Source: Phragmites australis (taxonomy: Eukaryota > Streptophyta > Magnoliopsida > Poales > Poaceae). Taken from it: DNA of 64,000 bases. Below, piece after piece: positions 1-13,169 of the stretch (position 1 is the first letter of the stretch; each line of letters starts with the position of its first letter). The translations under genes and the position numbers were made by a program. The DNA is taken from assembly GCF_958298935.1 (NCBI RefSeq), contig NC_084921.1, positions 258,001 to 322,000 on the forward strand, given 5' to 3'. The notes under the pieces were generated by a model that was not told the origin of the DNA, ran no database searches, and saw only the letters and a list, made by a program, of their open reading frames with translations.

Positions 1-1128
1 TCTCTCTTTTTTCTATCTCTCTATTCTTTTTTCTTCTCTCTCATTCGTAAAAAAAATTGTTGAGAGGGCTCAGAAGGCTTCCAACTTTCTATTGGCTGTG
101 AAACAGTAGGGAACCCTAGAACCTCCTTATCCGCCCCTGACCTGCCATGGCGTCGTCCCCGCTGCGGCGAAGCTTTAGGTGGCGCAGTCGCGTTCCGAGA
201 GCACTAGACAATCGATTGAAGGCGCGTGCGCCTGCTTGGAGCGGCAGCAGATATGGTAGCCCAACCATATCATCTTCGATATCAGCAGGCACAACACCCC
301 CACTCGCGCAACATGCTATCCTGATTCATTCATTCATCCTGCGGGGCCATGCAAGGCCACCATGCATCCGGATCAGCTTAATTGGATAGAGGAAGATGAA
401 GCCAAAAGGCAATGGTTAAGGAGAAGAATGAAAAGATCATTCTTGACTATGATTTGATATAAGGCAATGGTTATGGATTTCTCTTGAAATCTATAGGATT
501 TCTAAAAAAAATTCAAAATGGCCACTAGCAATTTTTCGCACTTAACCTCAATCGAGACAGAAATAAGATATTTCAATTGTGCGTTTGACAATAATGCTAT
601 AATTTTCCAGTGTTTTCTATATCTAGGAATTAATAGCATTTTACCGCTCATGCCAGTAACATCTGTACATAAAATGATTTCAGTTTAGCATCTTACCAGG
701 AGCGAAGCCAGCCGAGAATACCGCCGGAGTCAGCTCCATTAAACGACAGAGTCAAGCTTAACGATGAACAGTGTAGAACAATGATTTCTTATTGATTTTG
801 TAAAAACTCATCAGGGTCTGTTGACCCTAATAAAAGGGTCTGGCTCCACCCCTGCGTCTTATCAATGACGGAAAAAATGTTGCTGAAAACAATGACTCCG
901 TGTAGAGTTTGTATTTTAATTTCATGAGGGTTTTTTTGGCAAAAAAATGGATGATACATATTATCAAAGACTTGAACATACTCCATTTTGTTTTGGACAC
1001 CAAAACTATACTAACTCTAGGCCGCGTGAGCCACCTTGCTAGTTGTCTTCATATGCCAGTTCTATCTCACGTTCGAAATAGAATGAAAAAAAAAATTAAA
1101 ACCTTTATAAGCATTTGAGATGTTGCGA
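1..1128. other. Left-edge intergenic DNA, unassigned
   Basis: The first 50 bases are CT-rich. An ATG frame of 80 codons runs from 147 to 389 (starts MASSPLRRSF) after a CCTAGAACC-type leader, and a second short ATG frame begins at 362 (MHPDQLNW). Either could be a first-exon or retroposed gene remnant, but no domain is recognisable and both end quickly. From about 420 to 1128 the sequence is AT-rich and I see nothing assignable. Confidence 0.4.
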
Positions 1129-3963
1129 TGTGACGCCCGTTCAAAAATTCACGCGGCCCAGCCCACTTCGCCGGTTCCGACCCAACCAGCACAGCGCAGC
1201 CCAGCCCAAACTCCGCGCTCTCTCGCTGACACCCGAGGTCTCCTGTCAGCGCGTTCGTCTCCGCCCGTGCCTGCACCCGCGCACTCGCTCCCGCAACCGC
1301 CGCGCGCACGCCATACGCTTTCGCCGGCACGCCCCGCCCCTCGCGCCCACACCCGCGCAATGACAGCCTCCCCTCGCCTATAAAACGGCCCTGTAACGCG
1401 CCGCCACCCCATCTGCCTCAAATCAACGGAAACCACCGAGCTCTATTGCTGCCATCGCCGAGCTCACCAAGCAAATCCACCGCACATGAGCCCCTTCCTC
1501 CGCGTCTGAGCCGTCGCCAGCTTCGCCGAAGCCCATGGAGCCCATTTCACCATCCGCTGAAGCCTCCCCGCCGCCGGAACTGAGATTTCGCCAAACACCG
1601 GTAAGCACCGCCGCCTCCTCACCGTCGGCAACTCCGCCTGGAGCCTTATGCAGTCGATTGACCCTCCCTCCGGCACCGCATGCTTCCTAGGGAACTCCTC
1701 CGACCGTCAATTTTGACTCTTCGTCGCCGCAGTCACGAATTCGCCGAGCTCCGATCTGCACCATCGTGTTTCGCCATTACCGACCACCGTTAGGACCTCC
1801 CTGGCCGTCGATAAGCTCTCGGTGAGACTCCCCGTGCACTCCTCTTCGATTTCCGCCGCTCGCCGAAGGTTCTAGTGGCCTGTAGTGCGATTTAGCGTGT
1901 CTCCGACGAAGCCCGAGGCGGCGCCGCTGACCTTCAGTCGCCGTCGGCCGCCGATCCTCCCCAACCGCTCTCGGCCATCCGATCGTCGGTGAATGGCCCA
2001 GATTAGAATGCCTCGTACCCTTTCGCAAACCAATAGGAAGCCTCCATGTGTCCTCTTTAACCCAGTCAGCTTATAAGAGCCACGTCAGCGCCATGTGTCG
2101 CCCACGTGTCAGCCACGTGAGCCCTCCGAGCCCAGTCAGCCTGCTGACGCATTAAATGGATTTTTCAGTTAAAAAATAATTCCTTAATTCCCAGAAAATA
2201 GGTAATCTTATATTTAGGCCCTAGACTTTTCTGTTTTCACAAAAATACCCTTGATTAGTTCTGTTTTATGATTTTAGGCCCCTAAACTTTTGAATAATTG
2301 CAAAAAAGGTCCCTAAAATTTACATATATGTCCCTAGAGCCTTCTGTTTTTGCAAATTAGTCCATGTAATCTTTCAGAAAAGCCCCTGTAGAGTAAAACT
2401 AGCATAACTTTTTCATACGAGCTTCGATTTAGGTGATTTTCGTGCTCCCGTGATCGTAGCAGCGTGCACTGTCCTTTAGTAGCCTTTTTAGAGTTATTTG
2501 CCCCTGTTTTGTATGATGTACTTAGCTGTTATGTTTGTTTACTTTTCGGTGTGCGCAATGGCTTTAGAAGACGAGCAGTGTGTCAGCCTTCAAGACCAAG
2601 TATTCGAAGACTTCGAGCAACCTATATTTGAAGGCAAGTGTTCTTGATCACTTTGACACCGTTGTAGGACATTGTAGTTTTACTTTCCTTACATGCATGC
2701 TTGTTTAATATGGAATCCCATGAGTAGGGTTTTACTAGAATTTGTGTGACAATTCCTTGTAGCCTTTGATGGGTCATGGGACATGAAATGGGTAGCTATG
2801 CTAGTGCAGTCAGGGTTGGAGTAAATATTAATCTTGACAAATGTCTATGTAACAAGAATTTGGGGTATGGTAATCTTGTAGTAATTTGGAATAGGGTTAC
2901 CAACTGAATGGCTAGTATGAGATGGAGCTGCACAGCAGGGATTGTGTATGTTCCTGTGTGGGATCTTAAGGACCGGTTTTTGAAGCCTGTTACCCGGCAT
3001 AACAGTACAACCATGAGGTCTATATGAGTATGGCATGGCCAAGTAATTAGTGTCCTTCAAATTATGTACGCACCAATGGACAGTTAAGTGCCACAAGAGG
3101 GGGTCTTTGTAGTGGATGGAATCCCTGTTAGCCGTGAAACCTTAGTGGGTGCTTATAGATTTGAAGGCGCTTTGTAACGGCCTTGTAGCGAGACCCCGGC
3201 TCTGCACCCCGGAAGTGTAAAGCAAAATGGGAATCACGACTCGTGGGTAAAGTGTGCAAATTCTGCAGAGTGATAAAACTGATCGATCAGCCATGCTCGC
3301 GGTTAAGAGCGGGTTTGGACTTCTTTATAATTAGTGGGGATTCTAAAGGGTTGGTTTGGGTAGTCGAGTGGTGAAACTCCCGATGAGTCGGTAGTCGGAT
3401 ATGGGATATCTGGTGAGTATGGTAATCGGATGGAATCCGATGAGCCTATGTTCTTTATTTGTTGAAGTTATAACCTAGTAAATAAGTTGCTAAGTCTTTT
3501 GAGTCTTTAGTTGGGCTCAGTCGCAGTTATCCCAAGTCAAGCTTTTCCTTGTCATAAGCCTGCATGTCATACTTTTTCTCTCACTTGCTGAGTACTCTAT
3601 GTACTCACGTTTGCCTTCTCCTAACTACCGGATGCTGCTCCGAAGGTGCAGCTTTCGAAGATTTTTCGGACGATAGTGCTGAATTCTAGAAGGAGAAAGG
3701 CGTCGCTCTGAAGACTATGTCATAGGCTGGTGTTCCCCCAGACAACGTCTGTGGATGGATAGGAGTCCTCCTGCCGCTTGGAGATCTTTTGGTGTTTTCT
3801 TTTAGACCCGCAGACTTTTTGTAAGGAATATTTTCGTTATTAATAACACAGTTTATGATATCACTGATGATATCACTATATATATGAAAACTTGATTCTA
3901 ACATATATATATATATATATATGGAATATATCTAATTTGTTTCTTTAAAAACCGGATGTGACA
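1129..3963 (+). mobile_element. Solo LTR of a Gypsy-type retrotransposon (2,835 bp)
   Basis: The element begins TGTGACGCCCG and ends CCGGATGTGACA, so it has TG...CA termini and a terminal TGTGAC motif. It is flanked by a perfect 5-bp target-site duplication TGCGA at 1124-1128 and 3964-3968. No gag or pol lies inside, so it is a solo LTR left by LTR-LTR recombination. A TATAAAA box at 1379-1385 follows a GC-rich segment and suggests plus orientation. The TGTGACGCCC start and great length resemble Tekay/Del-type chromovirus LTRs, which is a family inference. An (AT)n run lies at about 3903-3922. The right end is only 130 bp beyond the stop codon of the aminotransferase gene. Confidence 0.88.
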
Positions 3964-4093
3964 TGCGACATCCCCAACAACACAACACACAGCAGAACAA
4001 AACTTTGCTCCTCTTCTTCTTCCTACTGGCACTGCTCTACTCATGCTGTTACGGGCATACCGACGGCCGGGCGGCACCGGTCCATCGTCCTCT

Positions 4094-7198
<3,105 letters not shown>

Positions 7199-7950
7199 CC
7201 CGGGAGCGCGCGCGCCAACGAGCAAGGCTTTCGTCGGGCCTGCGACGCGAGCTGGGCCGAGTGGAACAGGAACGCTAGCTGAGCTCCCTCATTCTTGGGG
7301 AAAAGAAGGAAACAAAAAACAAACAAAAAAGACGAGCTTTTTTGCAAGAAAGTAGAAGCGCTTCTTAGATTGGGAGTTGGAGCGGCGAAGCCGGTGGGAT
7401 CGGATCAAGACGCTGCTTCCTTGCAGCAAGTAGTTACTCCAGCTTGACAAGATCAGCAACTACCCCTCCCTCTCTCTCTCTCTCGCTCTCGCTCGTGCTC
7501 GAAGCACAGGTTTTGCTCTAAGCTCAGCTTGCTAAGCTGTAGCCGAAAGAGTGAACAACAGCGAACGGCAACGGAAGGAGGAGAGAGAAAGGGACCGATG
7601 AGTCCAAGGATGGCAATCATGTACAACGAGTTTAAGATTTTGCTCATTGACACGGTAGGTAGACTACTTGTGAAGTCGCAGGTCGAATACAGGTATTTTA
7701 ATCCGCTCACATATATCTATAGATATACCCATTAAGTATGTCACGGTTCAATATTTTTAGCCTAACCTATCTTATGCTAATCCTACCTCTTCACCCAGTC
7801 CATCTCAATGCTCGCGTAGCAACTCCATGTCACATACACCTTACATATGCCCAAGTTCAACCGTCGTTGGCCATCCCAGAGAGCCACCCTCGACCGTCCC
7901 TTATCCTCGAGCTATTACCATCCCCAACAACCTCCAGCCCCAAGCCATTC
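7199..7950. other. Upstream leader/promoter region of the TAR2-like gene
   Basis: This is the 752-bp interval between the aminotransferase ATG and the young Gypsy insertion. It holds a CT-rich microsatellite-like tract at about 7465-7495 (GA-rich on the gene strand), typical of plant 5' leaders. I see no clear TATA box at a standard distance. The outer part (7738-7950) resumes at 14683 after the insertion. Confidence 0.5.
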
Positions 7951-8371
7951 TGTCGGAGAGTGAACTCCTGTCGCAGGGATCCCGAGAGACCCCTTTTTAG
8001 AGATTCGGCCGGGGGGATGATCCTAGAAAAGCTTGCACGGGAAATGAGCGGAAAAGGAAATAAAATGCGATGGCTTGCGGGGACACCGGGTTTTTGGACA
8101 GGTTCGGGCCGCGCGGAGGCGTAACACCCTACTCCTGTATGAGTGTTATATCTATCCTTGAAGGAGATCCTTCAAGGGTATATCTGGTTCTCGAGGGAGA
8201 GCTGTTTACAAAGAGCAGGAGGCTCTTATGTTCTAGCTAGCTGGTTTCTTGATTGTCTTGTGATCGGGGGTGGTGATTTCTTGTTCTTCGACTGACCTCT
8301 TGTTTTTCTCTTGTCCTCCTCTTTTTCGTTGTTCGTCTCTCCGTCCCCTTCTTGGTGCCCCCCTTCTTTTT

Positions 8372-8379
8372 CTTTTATA
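8372..8379 (-). promoter_or_regulatory. Putative LTR TATA box (3' LTR)
   Basis: TATAAAAG on the minus strand, about 0.5 kb downstream of the repeat array in element sense. The same motif is at 13591-13598 in the 5' LTR. Confidence 0.55.
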
Positions 8380-8884
8380 GATGCGCCGACCTCGACATAT
8401 CCTGAATGGGAAAGAGGGGACGCGAGTGCCCAGGTGCCACGGAGAAAGGTCTAATCATTTCACTTTGGCGAAGTGACAGGGGCGGTGGAGGAAGGCGGCG
8501 CGCATTCGACCACTAGCCGCTGCGGAAGCTTCGGGGTGCCATAAAAAAAAAGCCCACCGGACAGCCTCAGAGGTGCCCGGTGCGTCCACTCTGTCTTGTT
8601 CTCCTACCAGGGCAGGGTGGCAGGCCGAGTGCTTCGATTCTGGTAACGTTATCCCGAGGTGCGCAAGTGGAAACGGGACGGGACCCGTGCATTTAATGAA
8701 CCCACGCCCCCCAGCCAGGGCATGGCCGGGTCTGACACTGGGGCGTGGGCAGCCGAGAATGTCAGGATGTCAGAATGCCAGGCCACGCGCGCCTATTAAA
8801 TGCGGCATCGGGCCCTTGACTGGATGATACTCTGGCGACGGGGCCCTTTGAGTCTTTGAACGATCTTGCGCGAACCTTCTGGGG

Positions 8885-9372
8885 ACCGAGTCCCCGGGGG
8901 CTGCCACGTGCAGCCCCGAGCACTATTTCCCGAGCATCTTGGGGGGACCTTCGGGGCACCGAGTCCTCGGGGGCTGCCACGTGCAGCCCCGAGCACCCTC
9001 TCCCGAGTACTTCAGTGAGACCTTCGGGGCACCGAGTCCTCGCGGGCTGCCACGTGCAGCCCCGAGCACCCTCTCCCGAGCACTTTAGAGGGACCTTCGG
9101 GGCACCGAGTCCTCGGGGGCTGCCACGCGCAGCCCCGAGCACCCTCTCCCGAGTACTTGAGTGAGACCTTCGGGGCGCCGAGTCCTCGCGGGCTGCCACG
9201 TGCAGCCCCGAGCACCCTCTCCCGAGTACTTGAGTGAGACCTTCGGGGCACCGAGTCCTCGCGGGCTGCCACGTGCAGCCCCGAGCACCCTCTCCCGAGC
9301 ACTTTAGAGGGACCTTCGGGGCACCGAGTCCTCGGGGGCTGCCACGCGCAGCCCCGAGCACCCTCTCCCGAG
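8885..9372. repeat. 73-bp tandem repeats with G-box hairpin (3' LTR copy)
   Basis: Seven units start at 8885, 8958, 9031, 9104, 9177, 9250 and 9323, spaced exactly 73 bp; the last is truncated. Each holds a near-palindrome GGGCTGCCACGTGCAGCCCC. Five units have the G-box core CACGTG in the loop, and units four and seven have CACGCG. Units three-four and six-seven match in pattern, suggesting duplication of a two-unit block. Confidence 0.92.
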
Positions 9373-9490
9373 TCTCTGCTTTTACCTTGCAGAGTGGTGA
9401 TATGTGGTGGGCGGCCGGTTTGGCCTCGGGACTTAGGGACCCCTGGTTCTAAATACACCGACAGTAGCCCCCGGGCCCGTTTGGCAGCCG

Positions 9491-10777
9491 ATGGGACAGA
9501 GACTGCGAATGGGCCCTTCGTCGCGACCGAGGTCAAGGCGGGCCGAATGCCACGCGGCAAGCTTTCCGGAGGTGGCCCCTGCGGTTTCTAGACATCAAGC
9601 AGACCCCAACGGGCAAATGAGTGGACGCGTGTCCATACAACTTCCGAGGGGTGTGATAATCATACGGGCGGCCCGTGCGGCAACCGTGCGGGAGCAAAAA
9701 CTCCTTGATGACATCCGCGCGGGAGCCGCGCGGGAACTTGAAGACGCCGCCCGCCTGGCCGAGGCGTCGAGGCGGCAGGCTGCCGATGCCCTTGCCAGGA
9801 TGGGGCAGGCGCAGGTGAGGGAGGCGGCGGTCACGTCCCGGGAGCGGCTTGCAGAGGAGCGGCAGGCCGAGCTGGCCCGCCGAGAGGGCGCGGTCGAGAA
9901 GACGCGCGCCGACCTCCAGCGCTGGGAAGACGACCTCCAGAGGATCAGAGGAGAAATCAAGCGCTGGGAAGAAGACGTCTCCATCCGGGAAGTGGACAAC
10001 GCGCTGTCTGCGTCTGACCTCGGAGCCCGGGAGGACTCGGTGGTCCAGCAGGAGGAGGCGCTGGCCCGGCGGGAGAGTGAGCTGAGTCGCCGGGAAGGCG
10101 AGCTGAGTCGCCGGGAAGGCGAGGCAGCTGCCGCGGCGGCCGCCGCGGCTACCAGGGCGGAAGAGAATGCGAAACACGAGGCGGAACTGACCGCCCGTGA
10201 ACAAGCCCTGTCTGAGGTGGTGGCCAAGGCGAAGCAGGATGCTGCCCCTGCCGCAGCTGGCGGTTCTTCTGGTCCGGCCGGGGACCAGGGACTTGAGGCA
10301 CAGCTGCGGGTCGCCAAGGAGAAGCTCGAGGCGGCCTTCGTCTCGCGGGTTAACCTGGTGCAGATGCTGGAGGATATACTCCGGCGGATGCGACGGGCCA
10401 TGGAGAAAGGCGGCCTTGGGCGGCTCGTCGGCGATACGAAGGGCGACGGCCCCGCGCGGCAAGTGCTGGAGCTGCAGCAAGTCTGCGAGCGCCTTGAGAC
10501 CCTGCCTTGGGCAGTCCAGGAGCTCGCCGCCCGGGAGGGACGCGGCCTGGCTCATGCCGTGGCCGAGCATGTCTTGGCCTGCTATCGAAGCAGGGACCCG
10601 AACTTCCCGCTGGAGCCGACGCGGGAGGGAGTGGTCGAGGCTGAGGAGGAGGCCGCCCGGGCAGCGGTTAGCAGTACCGCCTCTGCGGTGGCGGCCGGCT
10701 TCAGGCGGGAGGTGCCACCATCGCCAGCCCCCGGGGACGACTCAGAAGACTCAGCCGACGCCTCTGCCGCAGACTAG
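9491..10777 (+). CDS. Antisense accessory ORF of the Tat-type element, coiled-coil protein
   Basis: A 428-codon uninterrupted ORF on the strand opposite to the element's integrase, starting 28 bp from the LTR. Residues about 60-260 are Arg/Glu/Ala-rich with repeated ARREGEL/SRREGE-type heptads, predicting a long coiled coil, with an Ala run near 215. A second helical segment (about 275-370) has EKLEAAFVSRVNLVQMLEDI. The tail is acidic and Ser/Asp-rich. This resembles the C-terminal half of grass 'putative gypsy-type transposon' (Transposase_28) proteins, known as antisense ORFs of Tat elements; the N-terminal domain is missing here. Its function is unknown. Confidence 0.6.
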   Translation: MGQRLRMGPSSRPRSRRAECHAASFPEVAPAVSRHQADPNGQMSGRVSIQLPRGVIIIRAARAATVREQKLLDDIRAGAARELEDAARLAEASRRQAADALARMGQAQVREAAVTSRERLAEERQAELARREGAVEKTRADLQRWEDDLQRIRGEIKRWEEDVSIREVDNALSASDLGAREDSVVQQEEALARRESELSRREGELSRREGEAAAAAAAAATRAEENAKHEAELTAREQALSEVVAKAKQDAAPAAAGGSSGPAGDQGLEAQLRVAKEKLEAAFVSRVNLVQMLEDILRRMRRAMEKGGLGRLVGDTKGDGPARQVLELQQVCERLETLPWAVQELAAREGRGLAHAVAEHVLACYRSRDPNFPLEPTREGVVEAEEEAARAAVSSTASAVAAGFRREVPPSPAPGDDSEDSADASAAD

Positions 10778-11201
10778 GCCGTCGGCGCCCTTATCTTTTT
10801 TGTTGCAGATGTAGGAGCGAACCTTTAGAAAAAGCTTTGTCCAGGTCTTGCGAATATAATGGCAGCTTTTCCTTGGGCTCGAAACTCCAATTTCTTTTGT
10901 ATGCTTGAGGTTTCTTTCCGGCGCTCTGTCTGGAAGTCCCGAGGAGTACTCAGTCGGGCCGCTCCCGACCTTTCCATCCCCGAAAAACGAAGTAGTTGTA
11001 GTCGCTGGTGTGTGTTGGCGCAGCCAGCTTTTAAGCTCTCGTGAGTCCGCACTGCCTAGCTTAAGAAACAAAGACATAGACTCCTTGCTCGGGAGATAGA
11101 ACAGCCCTGCCCGGAACACGCCGTGCCCAGCGAACACCTTTTCACTTTGCGACCACTCAGCTGGTAGAAGGGAGACGCGTGCGAGCGAGAATGTGACCAA
11201 A

Positions 11202-12310
11202 AGTCCTCGCGGTCCGGTGGTGCCCGGGCTCAAAACGGGCCGGACCGAGCACTGACAGCCCGCCCTCAAGGCCTGAGCTCCGGACTACTCGAGCAGCTCG
11301 AGTGATAGGATTACCCAGGGCACCTGAGGACTCGGTAGTGCTCGGGGTCCTTAAAAGCGGACCGAACACCACGACCACCACGAAGGGCTTCGGTCAGACG
11401 TTACCGCACGCACGGTACTCCTTTCTACGAACCGCTCTGTCGTTCTGGAAAAAGCCGACAAGTGGCAGGGTTTTTGCGTGCCAGGAGACCACCTCACCGA
11501 GCAGATTAAAGCGCGAGAGCCCCCGAGAATGACTCGGGAACATAAATTTACTGAAAGCAGATTTGTCTGAATATAACCACTCACCGGGCAGCCGTCGGCC
11601 TTCCGGCCAGCCGACCCAGAAGGGGTTGATTCCAAGCCCGGGGGCCCGGGAACTTGATCCTTTCAACGGAGCGCCCGACCGCCCATGGGCATACGAGGCT
11701 CCTAGGGTCGGGTGATCTCGACCACCCAAGCCTAGGCGGTAGGACCACCCGAAGAACCCTGGGGGCCGACCAGAGACCGGGGCATTGAAGCCCTCGCGGC
11801 CGAGCTGCTTGTGATTGCTGTCCTGTGACTTGATAGAGAAAAAGTAGAATTTCTTTGTCTGGTGCGCTCTGTTAGTGCGGTACTTGCCTTAGACTGCTCT
11901 TGTTTTTTCGACCCGAGACCTCTCGAATACCCGAACCGGAAGACAAGGGCGGTCAGAGGCATAACCTAGAGGTCCTATGGTTCGGTGGCGCCCGGGTATG
12001 ACAGGCCAGACCGAGCACCGACAGCTCGCTCCGGGGGCCTGAGCTCCGGCCTACTCGAGCAGCTCGAGTGATGGGATTACCCAGAGCGCCCCGAAACTCG
12101 GTTAGTACCCGGGAGCCCGTTACGACACCGAATACCACTGCCTACCATGTCGGACGTAAGTCAGTGGCGACTGCCCGCATGTATACCGATTGGGATTCTT
12201 TTATCAATGGGAAAAAACGAGAGAGCGAACTTTTTCTCGCACAACCGAGCACCTCACCAGACAGGTTAAACATAGGGAATCCAGAGAAATAATTTGCCAT
12301 AGTGATTGCT
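11202..12310. repeat. Diverged direct duplication in the 3' internal region of the Tat element
   Basis: Two copies of a 330-350-bp segment start near 11202 and 11971, offset by about 766 bp. Both contain CCTGAGCTCCGG, GAGCAGCTCGAGTGAT, GGATTACCCAG and, further on, CACCTCACC with AGCG-rich flanks. No ORF is conserved between them. They lie between the integrase remnant and the antisense ORF, in the long 3' non-coding region typical of Tat elements. Confidence 0.7.
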
Positions 12311-12442
12311 TTATTAAAATACTGAATGTACGATATTTACAAGGTTGGGCGACAGCGATTTACCATACGGGGCGAAGCCTCCAGATTGCTCGGGCGAGGA
12401 GAAGCCCCCGGCCTTATCAACCTGAACCGCGAGCTTGACCAT

Positions 12443-13107
12443 CTACGGGTAGAAGCGTCGGAGATGCTCGATGTTCCACGGATTCGGGAGTGGCTGCCCC
12501 TCCTCCGTTGCCAACCTGAAAGAACCTCGAAAGACCGGGCCCGGACGTGACGCAGATGATAACGGCGCAAACTCTGCTGGTACCGAGCCGCCCGGACAGC
12601 AGAACGCCGCCGGCGCTCTTCCAGGTAGTCTACGTCGTCGCGCCTTTGATGCTCCTGCTCACCCTCAGAGTACGCGTGCACTCGAGGGGAGCCGAGAGTA
12701 AGCTCGGAGGGGAGGACCGCCTCGGCGCCGTAGACGAGGAAGAAAGGAGTTTCCCCGGTAGCGCGGCTTGGCGTAGTCCGGTTGGCCCATAGCACAGCCG
12801 GCAGCTCATCCACCCATCCCTTCCCGTGCTTAGCGAGCACGTCATAGGTCCGGGTCTTGAGGCCCTTTAGTATCTCCGCGTTGGCACGCTCGACCTGCCC
12901 GTTACTCCGAGGATGAGCGACGGAAGCGAAGCAAAGCTTGATGCCGAGATCCTCGCAATAGTCCCCGAACAAGGCACTAGTGAACTGGGTGCCGTTGTCG
13001 GTGATGATCCGATTGGGGACACCAAAACGGCTAGTGATACCGCGGATAAACTGGAGCGCCGTGCCTTTGGTCACCTTGACGACTGGGACTGCCTCCGGCC
13101 ATCTTTT
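12443..13107 (-). pseudogene. Truncated Gypsy integrase remnant
   Basis: The minus-strand frame shows KRWPEAVPVV, then the second catalytic Asp in ITDNGTQF and the catalytic Glu in SNGQVERANAE, so it is an rve integrase core. The zinc-finger region and first catalytic Asp are absent. The frame breaks after RARSFEV (about 12530), and the integrase C-terminus NPWNIEHLRRFYP with its stop appears in another frame at about 12443-12484. The upstream end joins a roughly 60-bp leader beside the primer-binding site, which marks the internal deletion that removed gag through RNase H. Confidence 0.85.
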
Positions 13108-13149
13108 CCTGTGGAGAAAAAAGGGAAACAAACAATCTAGGGATATTGG

Positions 13150-13169
13150 CCCCTACCTGGCGCGCCAGC
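13150..13169 (-). other. Primer-binding site of the young Tat-type element
   Basis: On the minus strand the sequence is GCTGGCGCGCCAGGTAGGGG, starting two bases from the LTR end. The TGGCGCGCCAGGTAGGGG form recurs in grass Tat-type Gypsy elements (recalled). A CpG-decayed version sits at 21635-21654 in the older element. Confidence 0.8.

Larger units (their letters stand above)
7951..9463 (-). repeat. 3' LTR of the young Tat-type element
   Basis: A 1,513-bp LTR with TGTCGG/CCGACA ends. Read on the minus strand it starts at 9463, carries seven 73-bp G-box repeats early in U3, then a TATA box, then R/U5. A minus-strand polypurine-like tract (GGGCCCGGGGGCTAC, 9464-9478) adjoins it, as expected for a 3' LTR. 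Confidence 0.93.

Noticed and set aside
7199..7225. N-terminal extension of the aminotransferase by nine codons
   Set aside because: The first codon there is TTG, not ATG. The ATG at 7198 is the first usable start.
8885..9372. CRISPR-like regular repeat spacing
   Set aside because: Units are contiguous tandem repeats without unique spacers, inside a plant LTR.
8762..9560. Minus-strand frames of 182-199 codons with repeated GCSGLHVAAREDS-like blocks, also at 13981-14779
   Set aside because: They are translations of the 73-bp non-coding LTR repeats. 73 is not a multiple of three, so the frame rotates from unit to unit, and the motif is DNA-level.
9533..10570. A 345-codon minus-strand frame opposite the coiled-coil ORF
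   Set aside because: It is a mirror of a GC-rich coding frame, with Leu/Arg/Pro-rich content and no motif.
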